The position numbers were made by a program, and so were the translations under genes. Of a stretch of DNA of 64,000 bases, positions 8,051 through 16,997 are shown piece by piece. The notes beneath the pieces were generated by a model. That model had not been told where the DNA came from and searched no databases. It saw only the letters and a list, made by a program, of their open reading frames with translations. Position 1 is the stretch's first letter, and the number at the start of each line of letters is the position of its first letter. The DNA is taken from NCBI RefSeq assembly GCF_900102005.1, contig NZ_LT627736.1:310001-374000 (forward strand), given 5' to 3'. Origin of the DNA: Microbacterium sp. LKL04. GTDB lineage: Bacteria; Actinomycetota; Actinomycetes; Actinomycetales; Microbacteriaceae.

Positions 8051-10294
8051 TCAGCGCCCGAGCGGCGTCGCCTCGGCGAAGGTCGAGCCGGGACGGATGA
8101 CGAGGGACCGGGGGAGCAGTCGCCCGACGAGGCGTCGGGACGCCGACACGGAGGCGAACAGTCCGGAGCGGACAGCGGCGGCATCCGTCGTCAGCTCCGT
8201 CCCGTCGGTGTCGGCGAACGATCCGGGCAGGGCATAGCTCGACCGTTCGACCGCGCTCACCAGACGCTCCACCGCCGCCTCCGGGGCGCCGTGGTCGCGC
8301 CGGAGCCGGTCGCCGAACGCCCGAGGGGATTCGGAATCGGGGACCGGGATGCCGAGGTCGATCGCCGCTTCCTGGACGAGACGCCACGCCGCCCCGGCGC
8401 TGCCCCGGCGGGCCTGCGTCACGCGCCTCCGGAACAGCGCCGCGCGGACGAGGGCGGGCAGGGCGAGCACGAGCAGAGCGCCGAGCAGGATGCCGATAGC
8501 CGGCAGGACCCGCAGGATCGAGAACGTCGTCGCCTGCGGGGTGCCCGCCGTGGGGTCCTCTTCGGGGCGGGGCGCCGAGGATGCGGTGGGGGTCGGCTCC
8601 GCGGCGGCCGTCGGCGTCGGCGTCGGCTCGGGCTCGTTCGACGTGTCCTGCTCGGAGGTGAACCGCTGGGCCACGCCGAGGCTCTTCGTCGGTTCGAAGG
8701 GGACCCAGCCGATGCCGTCGAAGAAGATCTCGGGCCAGGCGTGCAGCTGGGCCGTGGTGGCCTGATACACCCGTTGGTCGTCGACGACGTCGCCGGTGGG
8801 CAGACCGGGCAGGAAGCCGACGACGACCCGCGAGGGCATGTCGAGGGTCCGCGCCATGATCGCGAACGCCGACGCGAAGTGCACGCAGTACCCGGACCGG
8901 ACCTGGAGGAAGGTCGAGACGGCTTCGATCCCCGATCCGTCGAAGCCGTCCTCGACGGGTGCGTCGAGGGAGTAGTCGAACTCGGGACCTCGGAACCACG
9001 ACTGCAGCGCGAGCAGACGGTCGTAGTCGTTCGACGCGTCGGCGGTGACCTCGGCGGCCAGTTCCGCGATCTCGGGTGAGGTGTCGGCGGGCAGGTCGCG
9101 GGCCTGCCGCGGTCCGCCGCTCGCCTCGGCGGCCCGTGCCTGCTCGAGGGTGGGCCGAGGTGTGCGGCTGACGACCTCGAACTGCTGCCCGCGCGCGGCC
9201 GTCGAAGGGGAGACGACCGTCCCGTTGGCGGGGGCGATCCGCCAGAGCCCCGTCACCCCGTCGACCGAGACGGCGTCGGCGGGCACCGGCAACTGGGCCG
9301 ACGACAGGTCGAGCACCTCGACTGTGCGTCGCTCCTCGGCGATCTCGATCCCGTCGCCGGCGGCGTCCTCGGGCGACCATTCGTCGAGCGGCACCGAGCG
9401 GCTCCGATCGGGCTGCCAGGAATCGCCCTCGAGCTCGGTCAGCGTGGCCACGCGGAGGTAGGCCGGGGCGGACGCAGCGCTCCACTGCTTGACCACCGGC
9501 ACCTCGGCGGGGCGGCGGAGGTCGTCGCCGAGATTCAGGGACGCGTCGATTCGCGTGCCGCCGCCCAGCCCGCCGCTGGGCGCGGCGGGTGAGGGGAGAG
9601 CCGGTGCGGCGATGACGGCGATGACGACGGCGGATGCCGCGATCACGGCCGCGACCGCGCCGACACCGCCACGCGGCGCGGCCGTCGACCGGGTCCGGTC
9701 GCGTCCGCGCGTTTCGGTGCGCAGCAGCCACAGGAGCGCGAGCGCAAGAAGGGTGAACGCCCAGAGATCGATCGGGCGGGGGACGGCGAGCGTCGGGATC
9801 AGCCAGACGGCGATCAGTGCGACACCGGCGAGCAGCGGCATCCGTGCCGTCAGGACGACGTGATCGAGCGCGATGGCGAGCAGCCCGACGGCGCCCACGA
9901 TGAGGAAGGTCAGCGACGCGGACGCGTCGATGGGGGCGACCCCCACCGCGATGTCGTTGCTCGCGATCTCGATCAGTCGCGGCACCCGGGCGAACGCCTC
10001 GCCCGACGGGACGACGAACAGCCACGCCACGTCGGAGAAGAAGACGGCTGTCATGATCGCGGTCCACACCGCCGCGAGGATGAGGGTGACGAGCACGGCG
10101 CTCACCCGCAGACGACGCAGCAGGTAACCCGCTCCGAGGAGCACCGCCGCGAGCACGAACGCGAGCGCCGCCCACGCACCTCCGGAGACCACGGTGAACA
10201 GCGGGACGAGGGATGCCACCAGGGCCAGCAGCAGCGCCGTCGTCGACAGGCCGTCGTGCCGAGGGCGCGTCGCCTCGCTGAGCTCATCCGACAT
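8051..10294 (-). CDS. TgpA-type membrane transglutaminase (DUF3488/DUF4129)
   Basis: A 747-residue membrane protein. The N-terminal part (about residues 15-230) carries several transmembrane helices (DUF3488). A large extracytoplasmic region contains a transglutaminase-like cysteine protease core with Cys470 in GYCVHFASA and His518 in LHAWPEIFF. A Pro/Thr-rich linker, one more membrane helix and a cytoplasmic DUF4129-like tail follow. ATG 10294 was chosen because it overlaps the DUF58 stop by 11 bp and precedes the first hydrophobic segment; further upstream the frame is a shadow of DUF58. It is the third gene of a MoxR-DUF58-transglutaminase operon. Such operons are widespread and linked to envelope or protein maturation; the exact substrate is unknown. 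Confidence 0.9.
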   Translation of the reverse strand: MSDELSEATRPRHDGLSTTALLLALVASLVPLFTVVSGGAWAALAFVLAAVLLGAGYLLRRLRVSAVLVTLILAAVWTAIMTAVFFSDVAWLFVVPSGEAFARVPRLIEIASNDIAVGVAPIDASASLTFLIVGAVGLLAIALDHVVLTARMPLLAGVALIAVWLIPTLAVPRPIDLWAFTLLALALLWLLRTETRGRDRTRSTAAPRGGVGAVAAVIAASAVVIAVIAAPALPSPAAPSGGLGGGTRIDASLNLGDDLRRPAEVPVVKQWSAASAPAYLRVATLTELEGDSWQPDRSRSVPLDEWSPEDAAGDGIEIAEERRTVEVLDLSSAQLPVPADAVSVDGVTGLWRIAPANGTVVSPSTAARGQQFEVVSRTPRPTLEQARAAEASGGPRQARDLPADTSPEIAELAAEVTADASNDYDRLLALQSWFRGPEFDYSLDAPVEDGFDGSGIEAVSTFLQVRSGYCVHFASAFAIMARTLDMPSRVVVGFLPGLPTGDVVDDQRVYQATTAQLHAWPEIFFDGIGWVPFEPTKSLGVAQRFTSEQDTSNEPEPTPTPTAAAEPTPTASSAPRPEEDPTAGTPQATTFSILRVLPAIGILLGALLVLALPALVRAALFRRRVTQARRGSAGAAWRLVQEAAIDLGIPVPDSESPRAFGDRLRRDHGAPEAAVERLVSAVERSSYALPGSFADTDGTELTTDAAAVRSGLFASVSASRRLVGRLLPRSLVIRPGSTFAEATPLGR

Positions 10295-11531
10295 GGCCGC
10301 GTAACCCTTCCATCCCGGGGACGCCGGACCAGAGCGATTCGAGTTCGTCCTCGGGCTCGAGGCTGTGCACGCGCCATCCCGTCTCGCGCGCCACGCGGAG
10401 CGCGTCGCCCGCCCCGGCGAGGGCGAACAGCACCGGCATGCTGGTGTGGCCCACGATCGGAGCCAGGGACGCGGCATCCGCCGGATAGATCTCCCCGGTG
10501 ATGACGACGACGGGCCCCAGAGTCGCCCCGGCGAACAGCGGGGCGAGGTCTGTCAGGGCGCCGGCGCGGCTCGCCGTGAGTGTGGCGAACGCTGTCGTCA
10601 TCGCCTCGAGCGCAGCGGTGTCGCCACCCTCGATCGGGTCGAAGAGCTCCGTCCCGTCGACGTCGATGACCGCGACGCTGTACCCCTCACGGATGAAGCG
10701 CGCGGCGGCCGAGACGACCGTCGAGACGGCTGCCTCGAAGTCGAGGTCCTCGCCGGGGGAGCGCAGCGCGTCTGCGCTCCATCTCGCGACCGCTCGGTCG
10801 AAGACGATGACCGCCTCGGGGTTCGACTCGCGTTCCTCCTGCCGCACCATGAGTTCGCCGCGGTGAGCGCTGGCCCGCCAGTGGATGCGGCGCATCGAGT
10901 CGCCGGGGGCGTAGGCGCGGGGAATGAGGTTGTCGGCGCCCTGGCCGAGCTTGTCGGTGACCGACTGCATGGTTCCGCCCGCTGCTCCCGGGAAGTCGTC
11001 GAACATCTCCAGCGCCACCACGGCCGGGGCGATCGTGAGGGGGACGGCTCCGCCGAGCTCCTGCCGGCGGCGAGACAGGCCGAAGGGATCTGTGGTCTCG
11101 ACCACGAGCGGCCCGATCGGGCGGACACCGCGCCGCCGGGCGCGCACGCGGTAGGAGATGTCGACGCGGTGGCTGCCCGAGACGAGACCGGATCGCAGCG
11201 CCGGGTAGACACCGGTCGGTTCGCCCTCGACGCCGCGAGGCAGTCGATCGTGCCAGGTGCCGACGATCGTCGGCAGGACCGAGCGCGACTCGATGCGCAC
11301 GCGCACATCGACGTCGGCCCCGACCGAGGCGACGGGCGGCGCGAACGAGCGGCGGACGCCGTCGGCGCGGTGACCGAGCCACAGTGAGGCGAAGGAGAGG
11401 CCGACCGCGGCCACCAGCAGGACGCCGAAGAAGAGGAGCGCCGGAACGCCGAACGCGGGAGCGAGGATGAACGCCGCGAATGCGAGCACGATCGCGCCCG
11501 TGCCTCGGGGGGTGAGCGGCCACCGTGTCAT
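10284..11531 (-). CDS. DUF58 domain-containing membrane protein
   Basis: A 415-residue protein with two close hydrophobic segments at the N-terminus (about residues 12-55), then a beta-rich region and the DUF58 signature around MRRIHWRASAHRGELMVRQ, which leads into a von Willebrand factor A-like fold. DUF58 proteins are the usual partners of MoxR AAA+ ATPases and are thought to be cofactor or assembly subunits. The gene starts 13 bp after the MoxR stop and overlaps the transglutaminase start by 11 bp, so the three are almost certainly co-translated. Confidence 0.92.
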   Translation of the reverse strand: MTRWPLTPRGTGAIVLAFAAFILAPAFGVPALLFFGVLLVAAVGLSFASLWLGHRADGVRRSFAPPVASVGADVDVRVRIESRSVLPTIVGTWHDRLPRGVEGEPTGVYPALRSGLVSGSHRVDISYRVRARRRGVRPIGPLVVETTDPFGLSRRRQELGGAVPLTIAPAVVALEMFDDFPGAAGGTMQSVTDKLGQGADNLIPRAYAPGDSMRRIHWRASAHRGELMVRQEERESNPEAVIVFDRAVARWSADALRSPGEDLDFEAAVSTVVSAAARFIREGYSVAVIDVDGTELFDPIEGGDTAALEAMTTAFATLTASRAGALTDLAPLFAGATLGPVVVITGEIYPADAASLAPIVGHTSMPVLFALAGAGDALRVARETGWRVHSLEPEDELESLWSGVPGMEGLRGHVG

Positions 11532-11543
11532 GGGGACGTTCGC

Positions 11544-12575
11544 TCAGCGCGCGGCGACCGGCACGCGCACCGACCTGACGATCTGCTCGAGAGCCGCCGC
11601 GACCAGGTCGACTCCGCCTCGTCCGCGCGAGACCGCGGCGCCGCGCGCGGCGATCAGACGGTGGGCGAAGACGGGCTCGAGCAGCGACACGAGGTCGTCG
11701 GGGATGACGTATTCGCGGCCTTCGAGCGCCGCCCAGACCTTCGCCGCCCGGACGAGCTGCAACGTCGCGCGAGGGCTGGCGCCGAGGCGCAGATCGCCGT
11801 GCTCGCGCGTCGCGCGCGACAGTGCGACGGCGTATTCCTCGACGGCGGGCGAGACGTGCACGGTCCGAGTCCACGCGATGAGCGCGGACACGCGGTCCGC
11901 GGTGGTCACGGCGCGGATGGCGTCGAGCGGGTTTCCGGTGTCGCGCTGACGCAGCATGAGCGCTTCGTTCTCAGCATCCGGATACCCCATCGAGATGCGC
12001 ATCATGAACCGATCCCGCTGGGCTTCGGGGAGGGCGTAGGTGCCCTCCATCTCGAGCGGATTCTGCGTCGCGACGACGAGGAAGGGCTCGGGCAGGCCCC
12101 GGCTCGTGCCGTCGACGGTGACCTGCCGCTCCTCCATCGCCTCGAGCAGAGCGGACTGCGTCTTGGGCGATGACCGGTTGATCTCGTCGGCGATGACGAT
12201 GTGGGCGAAGATCGCGCCCGGTTTGAAATCGAACCGGCCCTCGGACTGGTCGTAGACGCTCACGCCGGTCACGTCGCTGGGCAGCAGGTCGGGCGTGAAC
12301 TGGATGCGGCGCACGGTCGCCTGGATCGAGCTGCCCAGTGCCCGCGCGAGCATCGTCTTGCCGACTCCCGGAACGTCTTCGATGAGCAGATGACCCTCGG
12401 CCAGGAGGCAGATGAGCGCGGCGCGCACGGCGTGCGGCTTGCCGTCGATGACCTTCGACACCGAATCGACGAGCGCGGCGGTCGTCTCCGCGAATGCGGT
12501 CGCGTCGACTCGGGTCGTCGCCCGCATCGGGGCCTGGCCTTCCGGCGCCGTCATGGTCGTCTGGTCGTCGGTCAT
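11544..12575 (-). CDS. MoxR family AAA+ ATPase
   Basis: A 343-residue MoxR-type ATPase. The Walker A motif GVGKT carries Lys73, Walker B is IVIADEINR, and the MoxR signature LLEAMEERQVTVDG and sensor region ATQNPLEMEGTYALPEAQRDRF are intact. The C-terminal lid contains RATLQLVRAAKVWA. It starts at ATG 12575 behind a GAGGGGGACGG ribosome site and is the first gene of the MoxR-DUF58-transglutaminase operon. MoxR ATPases act as chaperones that mature partner proteins carrying VWA/DUF58 domains. Confidence 0.95.
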   Translation of the reverse strand: MTDDQTTMTAPEGQAPMRATTRVDATAFAETTAALVDSVSKVIDGKPHAVRAALICLLAEGHLLIEDVPGVGKTMLARALGSSIQATVRRIQFTPDLLPSDVTGVSVYDQSEGRFDFKPGAIFAHIVIADEINRSSPKTQSALLEAMEERQVTVDGTSRGLPEPFLVVATQNPLEMEGTYALPEAQRDRFMMRISMGYPDAENEALMLRQRDTGNPLDAIRAVTTADRVSALIAWTRTVHVSPAVEEYAVALSRATREHGDLRLGASPRATLQLVRAAKVWAALEGREYVIPDDLVSLLEPVFAHRLIAARGAAVSRGRGGVDLVAAALEQIVRSVRVPVAAR

Positions 12576-12656
12576 CCGTCCCCCTCACGCGGTGGGCGCA
12601 GCAGCGCGCCAGGACCGATGCTAACCCGGCGTCGCTGGGCGGCGGCCGACGTCGGG

Positions 12657-12662
12657 TAGACT
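12657..12662 (+). promoter_or_regulatory. -10 box of the SRP RNA gene (TAGACT)
   Basis: TAGACT lies about 8 bp upstream of the first base-paired nucleotide of the SRP RNA. Confidence 0.5.
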
Positions 12663-12668
12663 TGCAGC

Positions 12669-12756
12669 AGCTCTCCGCGAGACGGCACCCAGGCCAACTC
12701 CCCCAGGACGGAAACGTAGCAAGGGTAACCGGGCTCTGCCGGGTTCGCGGAGAGTC
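12669..12756 (+). ncRNA. ffs: Small signal recognition particle RNA (4.5S type)
   Basis: Outer stem CTCTCCGCGA (12671-12680) pairs perfectly with TCGCGGAGAG (12745-12754). The apical region carries the universally conserved SRP domain IV sequence: GGCCAACTCCCCCAGG, then GGAAACG and GTAGCAAGGGTAACC. A T-rich run (TCTTTCTTTT) follows the closing stem as terminator. It is the RNA partner of Ffh in co-translational membrane targeting. The ends are set from the stem and may be off by a few bases. The rest of the 259-bp gap 12576-12834 holds the MoxR leader and the pta promoter. Confidence 0.93.
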
Positions 12757-12822
12757 TTTCTTTTGCCCTGATGCCGTTCGGCGAGATGGGGCGGCACCCA
12801 GCCGGTGCATGGGCCGCGAGCC

Positions 12823-12828
12823 TAGGCT
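12823..12828 (+). promoter_or_regulatory. -10 box TAGGCT, leaderless start of pta
   Basis: TAGGCT ends six bases before GTG 12835, so pta-ackA mRNA should be leaderless. Confidence 0.55.
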
Positions 12829-12834
12829 GGGAGC

Positions 12835-14973
12835 GTGGCTCAGAGCATCTACATCACCTCCGCCGAAGGTCACTCCGGCAAGTCGACGATCGCCCTGGGT
12901 GTCCTCGACACCCTGAGCCGTCGGTCGCCGCGCGTCGGGGTGTTCCGAGCGATCGCCCGGTCCACCGAGGAGCGCGACTACGTGCTCGAGATGCTCCTGG
13001 ACCACGACGGCGTCGACCTCGGCTACGACGAGTGCATCGGCGCCACCTACGACGAGGTCCGCGCCGACCCCGATGCCGCCCTCGGTCGCATCGTCGAGCG
13101 GTACAAGGCCGTCGAAGCCCAATGCGACGCCGTCGTCATCATCGGCAGCGACTACACCGACGTGGGGAGCCCCGCCGAGCTCGGCTACAACGCGCGGATC
13201 GCCGCGAACCTCGGGGCTCCGGTCCTCGTCGTGTTGTCGGGGCAGCCCGCCGACGGTGAGCGGTCGACGGATGCCGCGGGCCTGTCCCCCGAGCAGGTGG
13301 GGAACCTCGCCACGCTCGCCCTGGCCGAGCTCAAGCACGAGCGTGCGGGGATCTTCGCGGTCGTCGTCAACCGCGCCGACCCCGACCGACTCGACGACAT
13401 CGTCTCCGCCGTGCGGCGTGTGCCCGCCGCCGAGGGCGACATCGGCGTCTGGGCGATCCCCGAGGACGCCTACCTCGTGGCGCCCTCGGTTCGTGACGTC
13501 GCCCGATCGCTGGACGCGACCCTCATGAAGGGTGACGAGGCCCTGCTCGAGCGGGAGGTGCTCCACGTCGTCGTCGCGGGGATGTCGCTCAACAACGTCC
13601 TGCCGCGTCTCGAAGAGGCGGCCATCCTCGCCGTGGCTGCCGACCGCACCGAGGTGCTGCTCGCAGCGCTGCTGGCCAACGCGTCCGGCACCTTCCCGTC
13701 GCTGTCGGGCATCGTCCTCTACGGACCCTTCGAGCTGCCCGAGCACGTCGAGCGGTTGATCGACGGTCTCGACTCGAACCTCCCGATCCTCGCGACCGAT
13801 CAGGGCACCTATGAGACCGTCCGCGGAATCATGAGCGCACGCGGTCGCCTCGCCGCCCACTCGCAGCGCCGCTACGACACCGCCCTGTCGCTGTTCGACC
13901 AGCACGTCGACACCGACGACCTGCTGCGACGAATCGGCCTCGCGAGCTCGAGTGTCGTCACGCCGCTCATGTTCCAGTACGGCCTCATCGAGCGGGCGCG
14001 CAGCGAGCGGCGCCGCATCGTGCTGCCCGAGGGGAGCGACGACCGCATCCTCCGCGCCGCCGCGACGGCCCTCGCGCGGGGCATCGCCGACATCACGATC
14101 CTCGGTGAGCCCATCGAGGTGCGCTCCCGCGCGCTCGAACTGGGTCTCGACATCCAGGCCGCCGAGGTCCTCAGCCCGTTCGACGCCGTCCACGTCGACA
14201 AGTTCGCCCGGGAGTACGAGCGGCTGCGCGCCCACAAGGGCATCACGTTCCGCCAGGCCGCCGACACCGTCACGGACGTCTCCTACTTCGGCACGCTCAT
14301 GGTGCACCTGGGGCTCGCCGACGGCATGGTCTCGGGTGCGGCGCACACGACGGCGCACACGATCCGTCCCGCGTTCGAGATCATCAAGACGAAGCCGGGT
14401 GTGGACGTGGTCTCGAGCGTGTTCCTCATGGCGCTCGCCGACCGTGTGCTCGTCTACGGGGACTGCGCCGTGATCCCCGACCCGACCGCCCCGCAGCTCG
14501 CCGACATCGCCGTGTCGTCAGCCGCGACGGCGGACCAGTTCGGGATCTCGCCGCGGGTCGCGATGCTGTCGTACTCGACGGGGGAGTCCGGCTCCGGCGC
14601 CGACGTCGAGAAGGTCCGCGAGGCCACCGCGCTCGTGCGCGAGCGCGCCCCGAAGCTTCTCGTCGAAGGTCCCATCCAGTACGACGCCGCGACCGATGCC
14701 GCCGTCGCCGCGACGAAGATGCCGGGGTCGGACGTCGCGGGCCGTGCCACGGTCTTCGTGTTCCCCGACCTGAACACCGGCAACAACACGTACAAGGCCG
14801 TGCAGCGCTCGGCGGGCGCCGTCGCGATGGGGCCGGTCCTGCAGGGTCTCAACAAGCCCATCAACGACCTCTCCCGCGGAGCGCTCGTCGAGGACATCGT
14901 GAACACGATCGCGATCACCGCGATCCAAGCCCAGAACGCGGCGGATGCCGCAGCCCCGGAGACCCGCGCATGA
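12835..14973 (+). CDS. pta: Phosphate acetyltransferase
   Basis: A 712-residue three-domain Pta: acetyl-CoA + phosphate to acetyl phosphate + CoA. The N-terminal P-loop domain of the dethiobiotin-synthetase fold (GHSGKST at about residues 12-18) is followed by a DRTGG domain (about 215-330) and the catalytic PTA domain (about 385-705). The catalytic domain holds the family signature SYSTGESGSGADVEKV and, near the C-terminus, FPDLNTGNNTYK. The length matches long Pta enzymes. The GTG start at 12835 is supported by the -10 box six bases upstream. Its stop overlaps the ackA start (ATGA), the classic pta-ackA operon. Together they make ATP from acetyl-CoA in overflow metabolism. Confidence 0.97.
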   Translation: MAQSIYITSAEGHSGKSTIALGVLDTLSRRSPRVGVFRAIARSTEERDYVLEMLLDHDGVDLGYDECIGATYDEVRADPDAALGRIVERYKAVEAQCDAVVIIGSDYTDVGSPAELGYNARIAANLGAPVLVVLSGQPADGERSTDAAGLSPEQVGNLATLALAELKHERAGIFAVVVNRADPDRLDDIVSAVRRVPAAEGDIGVWAIPEDAYLVAPSVRDVARSLDATLMKGDEALLEREVLHVVVAGMSLNNVLPRLEEAAILAVAADRTEVLLAALLANASGTFPSLSGIVLYGPFELPEHVERLIDGLDSNLPILATDQGTYETVRGIMSARGRLAAHSQRRYDTALSLFDQHVDTDDLLRRIGLASSSVVTPLMFQYGLIERARSERRRIVLPEGSDDRILRAAATALARGIADITILGEPIEVRSRALELGLDIQAAEVLSPFDAVHVDKFAREYERLRAHKGITFRQAADTVTDVSYFGTLMVHLGLADGMVSGAAHTTAHTIRPAFEIIKTKPGVDVVSSVFLMALADRVLVYGDCAVIPDPTAPQLADIAVSSAATADQFGISPRVAMLSYSTGESGSGADVEKVREATALVRERAPKLLVEGPIQYDAATDAAVAATKMPGSDVAGRATVFVFPDLNTGNNTYKAVQRSAGAVAMGPVLQGLNKPINDLSRGALVEDIVNTIAITAIQAQNAADAAAPETRA

Positions 14974-16193
14974 CCCCCGTCCTCGTCATCAACAGCGGCT
15001 CGTCGTCGTTCAAGTACCAGCTCGTCGACGTCGAGACCGAGCGGGCTCTGGCCTCCGGGCTCGTGGAGCGGATCGGCGAGGCGACCGGCGTCGCCACGCA
15101 CACCGTCTTCTTCGCCGGGGAGGGAGCCGGCGTCACCGCGACGAAGGCGACGACGCGCATCGAGCGCCCGATCCCTGACCACACGACAGGCTTCGCGGTC
15201 ATGCTCGACGCCTTCGACGCTCAGGGCCCGTCCCTCGAGCGGGACCGCCCCGTCGCCGTCGGCCATCGCGTCGTCCAGGGCGGTGCGCGCTTCTTCGAGC
15301 CGACGCTCGTCACCCCGCTCGTCGAGATCAACATCGACGAGCTCTCGGCCCTCGCGCCACTGCACAACCCCGGGGCGCTCCAGGGCATCCGCGCGGCGCG
15401 GGCGGCGTTCGCCGACGTGCCCCACGTCGCCGTGTTCGACACCGCCTTCCACCAGACGATGCCGGCGGCGGCATATACGTACGCCATCGACCGCGAGACG
15501 GCGCAGAAGCACCGCATCCGCAAGTACGGCTTCCACGGCACGAGCCACAAATTCGTGAGCGAGGCGGCCGCCGCCTTCCTCGGTCGGCCCCTCTCCGACC
15601 TTTCCCAGATCGTGCTGCACCTCGGCAACGGTGCCTCCGCGACCGCGATCCGCGGCGGCGAGTCGGTCGACACATCGATGGGGCTCACTCCGCTCGAAGG
15701 CCTCGTGATGGGAACCCGCTCGGGCGACATCGACCCCTCCGTCCTCGGCGTCCTCGCCCGGCGCGAGGACATGACACCGGGGGAGCTCGACTCGTTCCTC
15801 AACAAGAAGAGCGGGCTGCTCGGCCTCGCCGGCGCCTCCGACATGCGCGACATCGACTCGCGCCGCCGAGAGGGGGATGCCGACGCGAGCCTCGCCTTCG
15901 ACGTCTACATCCACCGGCTCCGCGCCTACATCGGCGCCTATCTCGCTCAGCTCGGCGGCGCCGACGTCATCTCGTTCACGGCGGGCGTGGGCGAGAACTC
16001 CGCTGTCGTGCGCGCCGCCGCGCTCGACACCTTCGGCTTCGCCGGGGTGCGACTGGACGCCGAGCGCAACGCCTCGAGCGAGCGCGGCATCCGGGTCATC
16101 TCCACCGACGACTCGCCCGTCACCGTCCTCGTCGTCCCCACCGACGAGGAACTCGAGATCGCCCGCCAGGCCCACGCGGTCGCGACGGCGTGA
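14970..16193 (+). CDS. ackA: Acetate kinase
   Basis: A 407-residue acetate kinase: acetyl phosphate + ADP to acetate + ATP. Motifs seen are VINSGSSSFKYQLV at the N-terminus, FDTAFHQTMP, RKYGFHGTSHKFV, LHLGNGASATAI, DTSMGLTPLEGLVMGTRSGDIDP and AGVGENSAVVR. One departure is that the usual GHRVVHGG reads GHRVVQGG (Gln103), with the neighbouring Arg retained. It is translationally coupled to pta by a 4-base overlap. The next gene starts 16 bp later behind its own -10 box. Confidence 0.97.
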   Translation: MTPVLVINSGSSSFKYQLVDVETERALASGLVERIGEATGVATHTVFFAGEGAGVTATKATTRIERPIPDHTTGFAVMLDAFDAQGPSLERDRPVAVGHRVVQGGARFFEPTLVTPLVEINIDELSALAPLHNPGALQGIRAARAAFADVPHVAVFDTAFHQTMPAAAYTYAIDRETAQKHRIRKYGFHGTSHKFVSEAAAAFLGRPLSDLSQIVLHLGNGASATAIRGGESVDTSMGLTPLEGLVMGTRSGDIDPSVLGVLARREDMTPGELDSFLNKKSGLLGLAGASDMRDIDSRRREGDADASLAFDVYIHRLRAYIGAYLAQLGGADVISFTAGVGENSAVVRAAALDTFGFAGVRLDAERNASSERGIRVISTDDSPVTVLVVPTDEELEIARQAHAVATA

Positions 16194-16197
16194 CGGA

Positions 16198-16203
16198 TAC
16201 GCT
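16198..16203 (+). promoter_or_regulatory. -10 box TACGCT, leaderless start of the beta-phosphoglucomutase gene
   Basis: TACGCT ends six bases before GTG 16210, which favours that codon over ATG 16216 as the start. Confidence 0.5.
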
Positions 16204-16209
16204 GTACCG

Positions 16210-16938
16210 GTGACGATGGCCGACCTCCCCGATCTCACCCGCTACGACGGCGTCCTCTTCGACCTCGACGGCGTGCTGACGCCCACGGCCGAAGTCCACA
16301 TGCACGCCTGGGAGAGCATGTTCACCGAGCTGTTCACCGCCTGGGGCATCGAACCGGCCTACGCCGAGGGCGACTACTTCGAGCACCTCGACGGCAAGAA
16401 GCGCTACGACGGCGTCGCGAGCCTCCTGCGCTCCCGTGACGTCGAGGTCCCGTGGGGCGATCCGTCCGACGATCCGTCGGCCGACACGGTGTGCGGCATC
16501 GGCAACCGGAAGAACCTCGTGTTCGAGCGTGTCCTGCGCGCCGAGGGGATCGCCGCCTACCCCGGATCGCTCGCGCTCGTCGAGAAGCTCCAGGCAGCCG
16601 GCATCCCGATCGCCGTCGTCTCCAGCTCGAAGAACGCCCGCGAGGTCCTCACCGCCGCGGGGATCGTCGACCGCTTCCCGGTCATCATGGACGGCGTCGT
16701 CGCCGAGACCGAGCACCTGGCCTCCAAGCCCGCGCCCGACGTGTTCGCTCGTGCCGCCGAGATGCTCGGCGTCGATCCGGCGCAGAGCGCTGCGGTCGAG
16801 GACGCGCACTCGGGCGTGCGCTCGGCCGCTGCCGCCGGGTACGGTCTCGTGGTGGGTGTCGACCGAGGCGCGGGCGCGGACGCGCTGCGCGAGGCCGGCG
16901 CCCACGTCGTCGTCGACGACCTCGCCGTCTTCGTCTGA
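16210..16938 (+). CDS. pgmB: HAD hydrolase, beta-phosphoglucomutase type
   Basis: A 242-residue HAD-superfamily protein of the beta-PGM group. Motif I is FDLDGVLTPTAEVH (nucleophile Asp18, acid/base Asp20). A helical cap with HLDGKKRYDGV follows, then motif II VSSSKN, Lys in ASKPAPDVFARAAEMLG and the acidic motif AVEDAHSGVRSAAAAGY. Beta-PGM converts beta-glucose 1-phosphate to glucose 6-phosphate. The following GH65 gene would produce exactly that substrate, which supports the specific call over a generic sugar phosphatase. GTG 16210 is preferred because of the -10 box; ATG 16216 is the alternative. Confidence 0.88.
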   Translation: MTMADLPDLTRYDGVLFDLDGVLTPTAEVHMHAWESMFTELFTAWGIEPAYAEGDYFEHLDGKKRYDGVASLLRSRDVEVPWGDPSDDPSADTVCGIGNRKNLVFERVLRAEGIAAYPGSLALVEKLQAAGIPIAVVSSSKNAREVLTAAGIVDRFPVIMDGVVAETEHLASKPAPDVFARAAEMLGVDPAQSAAVEDAHSGVRSAAAAGYGLVVGVDRGAGADALREAGAHVVVDDLAVFV

Positions 16939-16948
16939 CGCGTCAGAC
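16933..16948 (+). terminator. 16-bp palindrome spanning the beta-PGM stop codon
   Basis: GTCTGACGCGTCAGAC is a perfect dyad containing the TGA stop. It could form a short hairpin, but it has no loop or T-tract, so termination is doubtful. The same core (TGACGCGTCA) recurs at the lysC stop. Confidence 0.3.
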
Positions 16949-16997
16949 CCCCGGCATCCCCTTCACTTCTCGTCCTGTCTCCCGAAAAGGACCCTTC

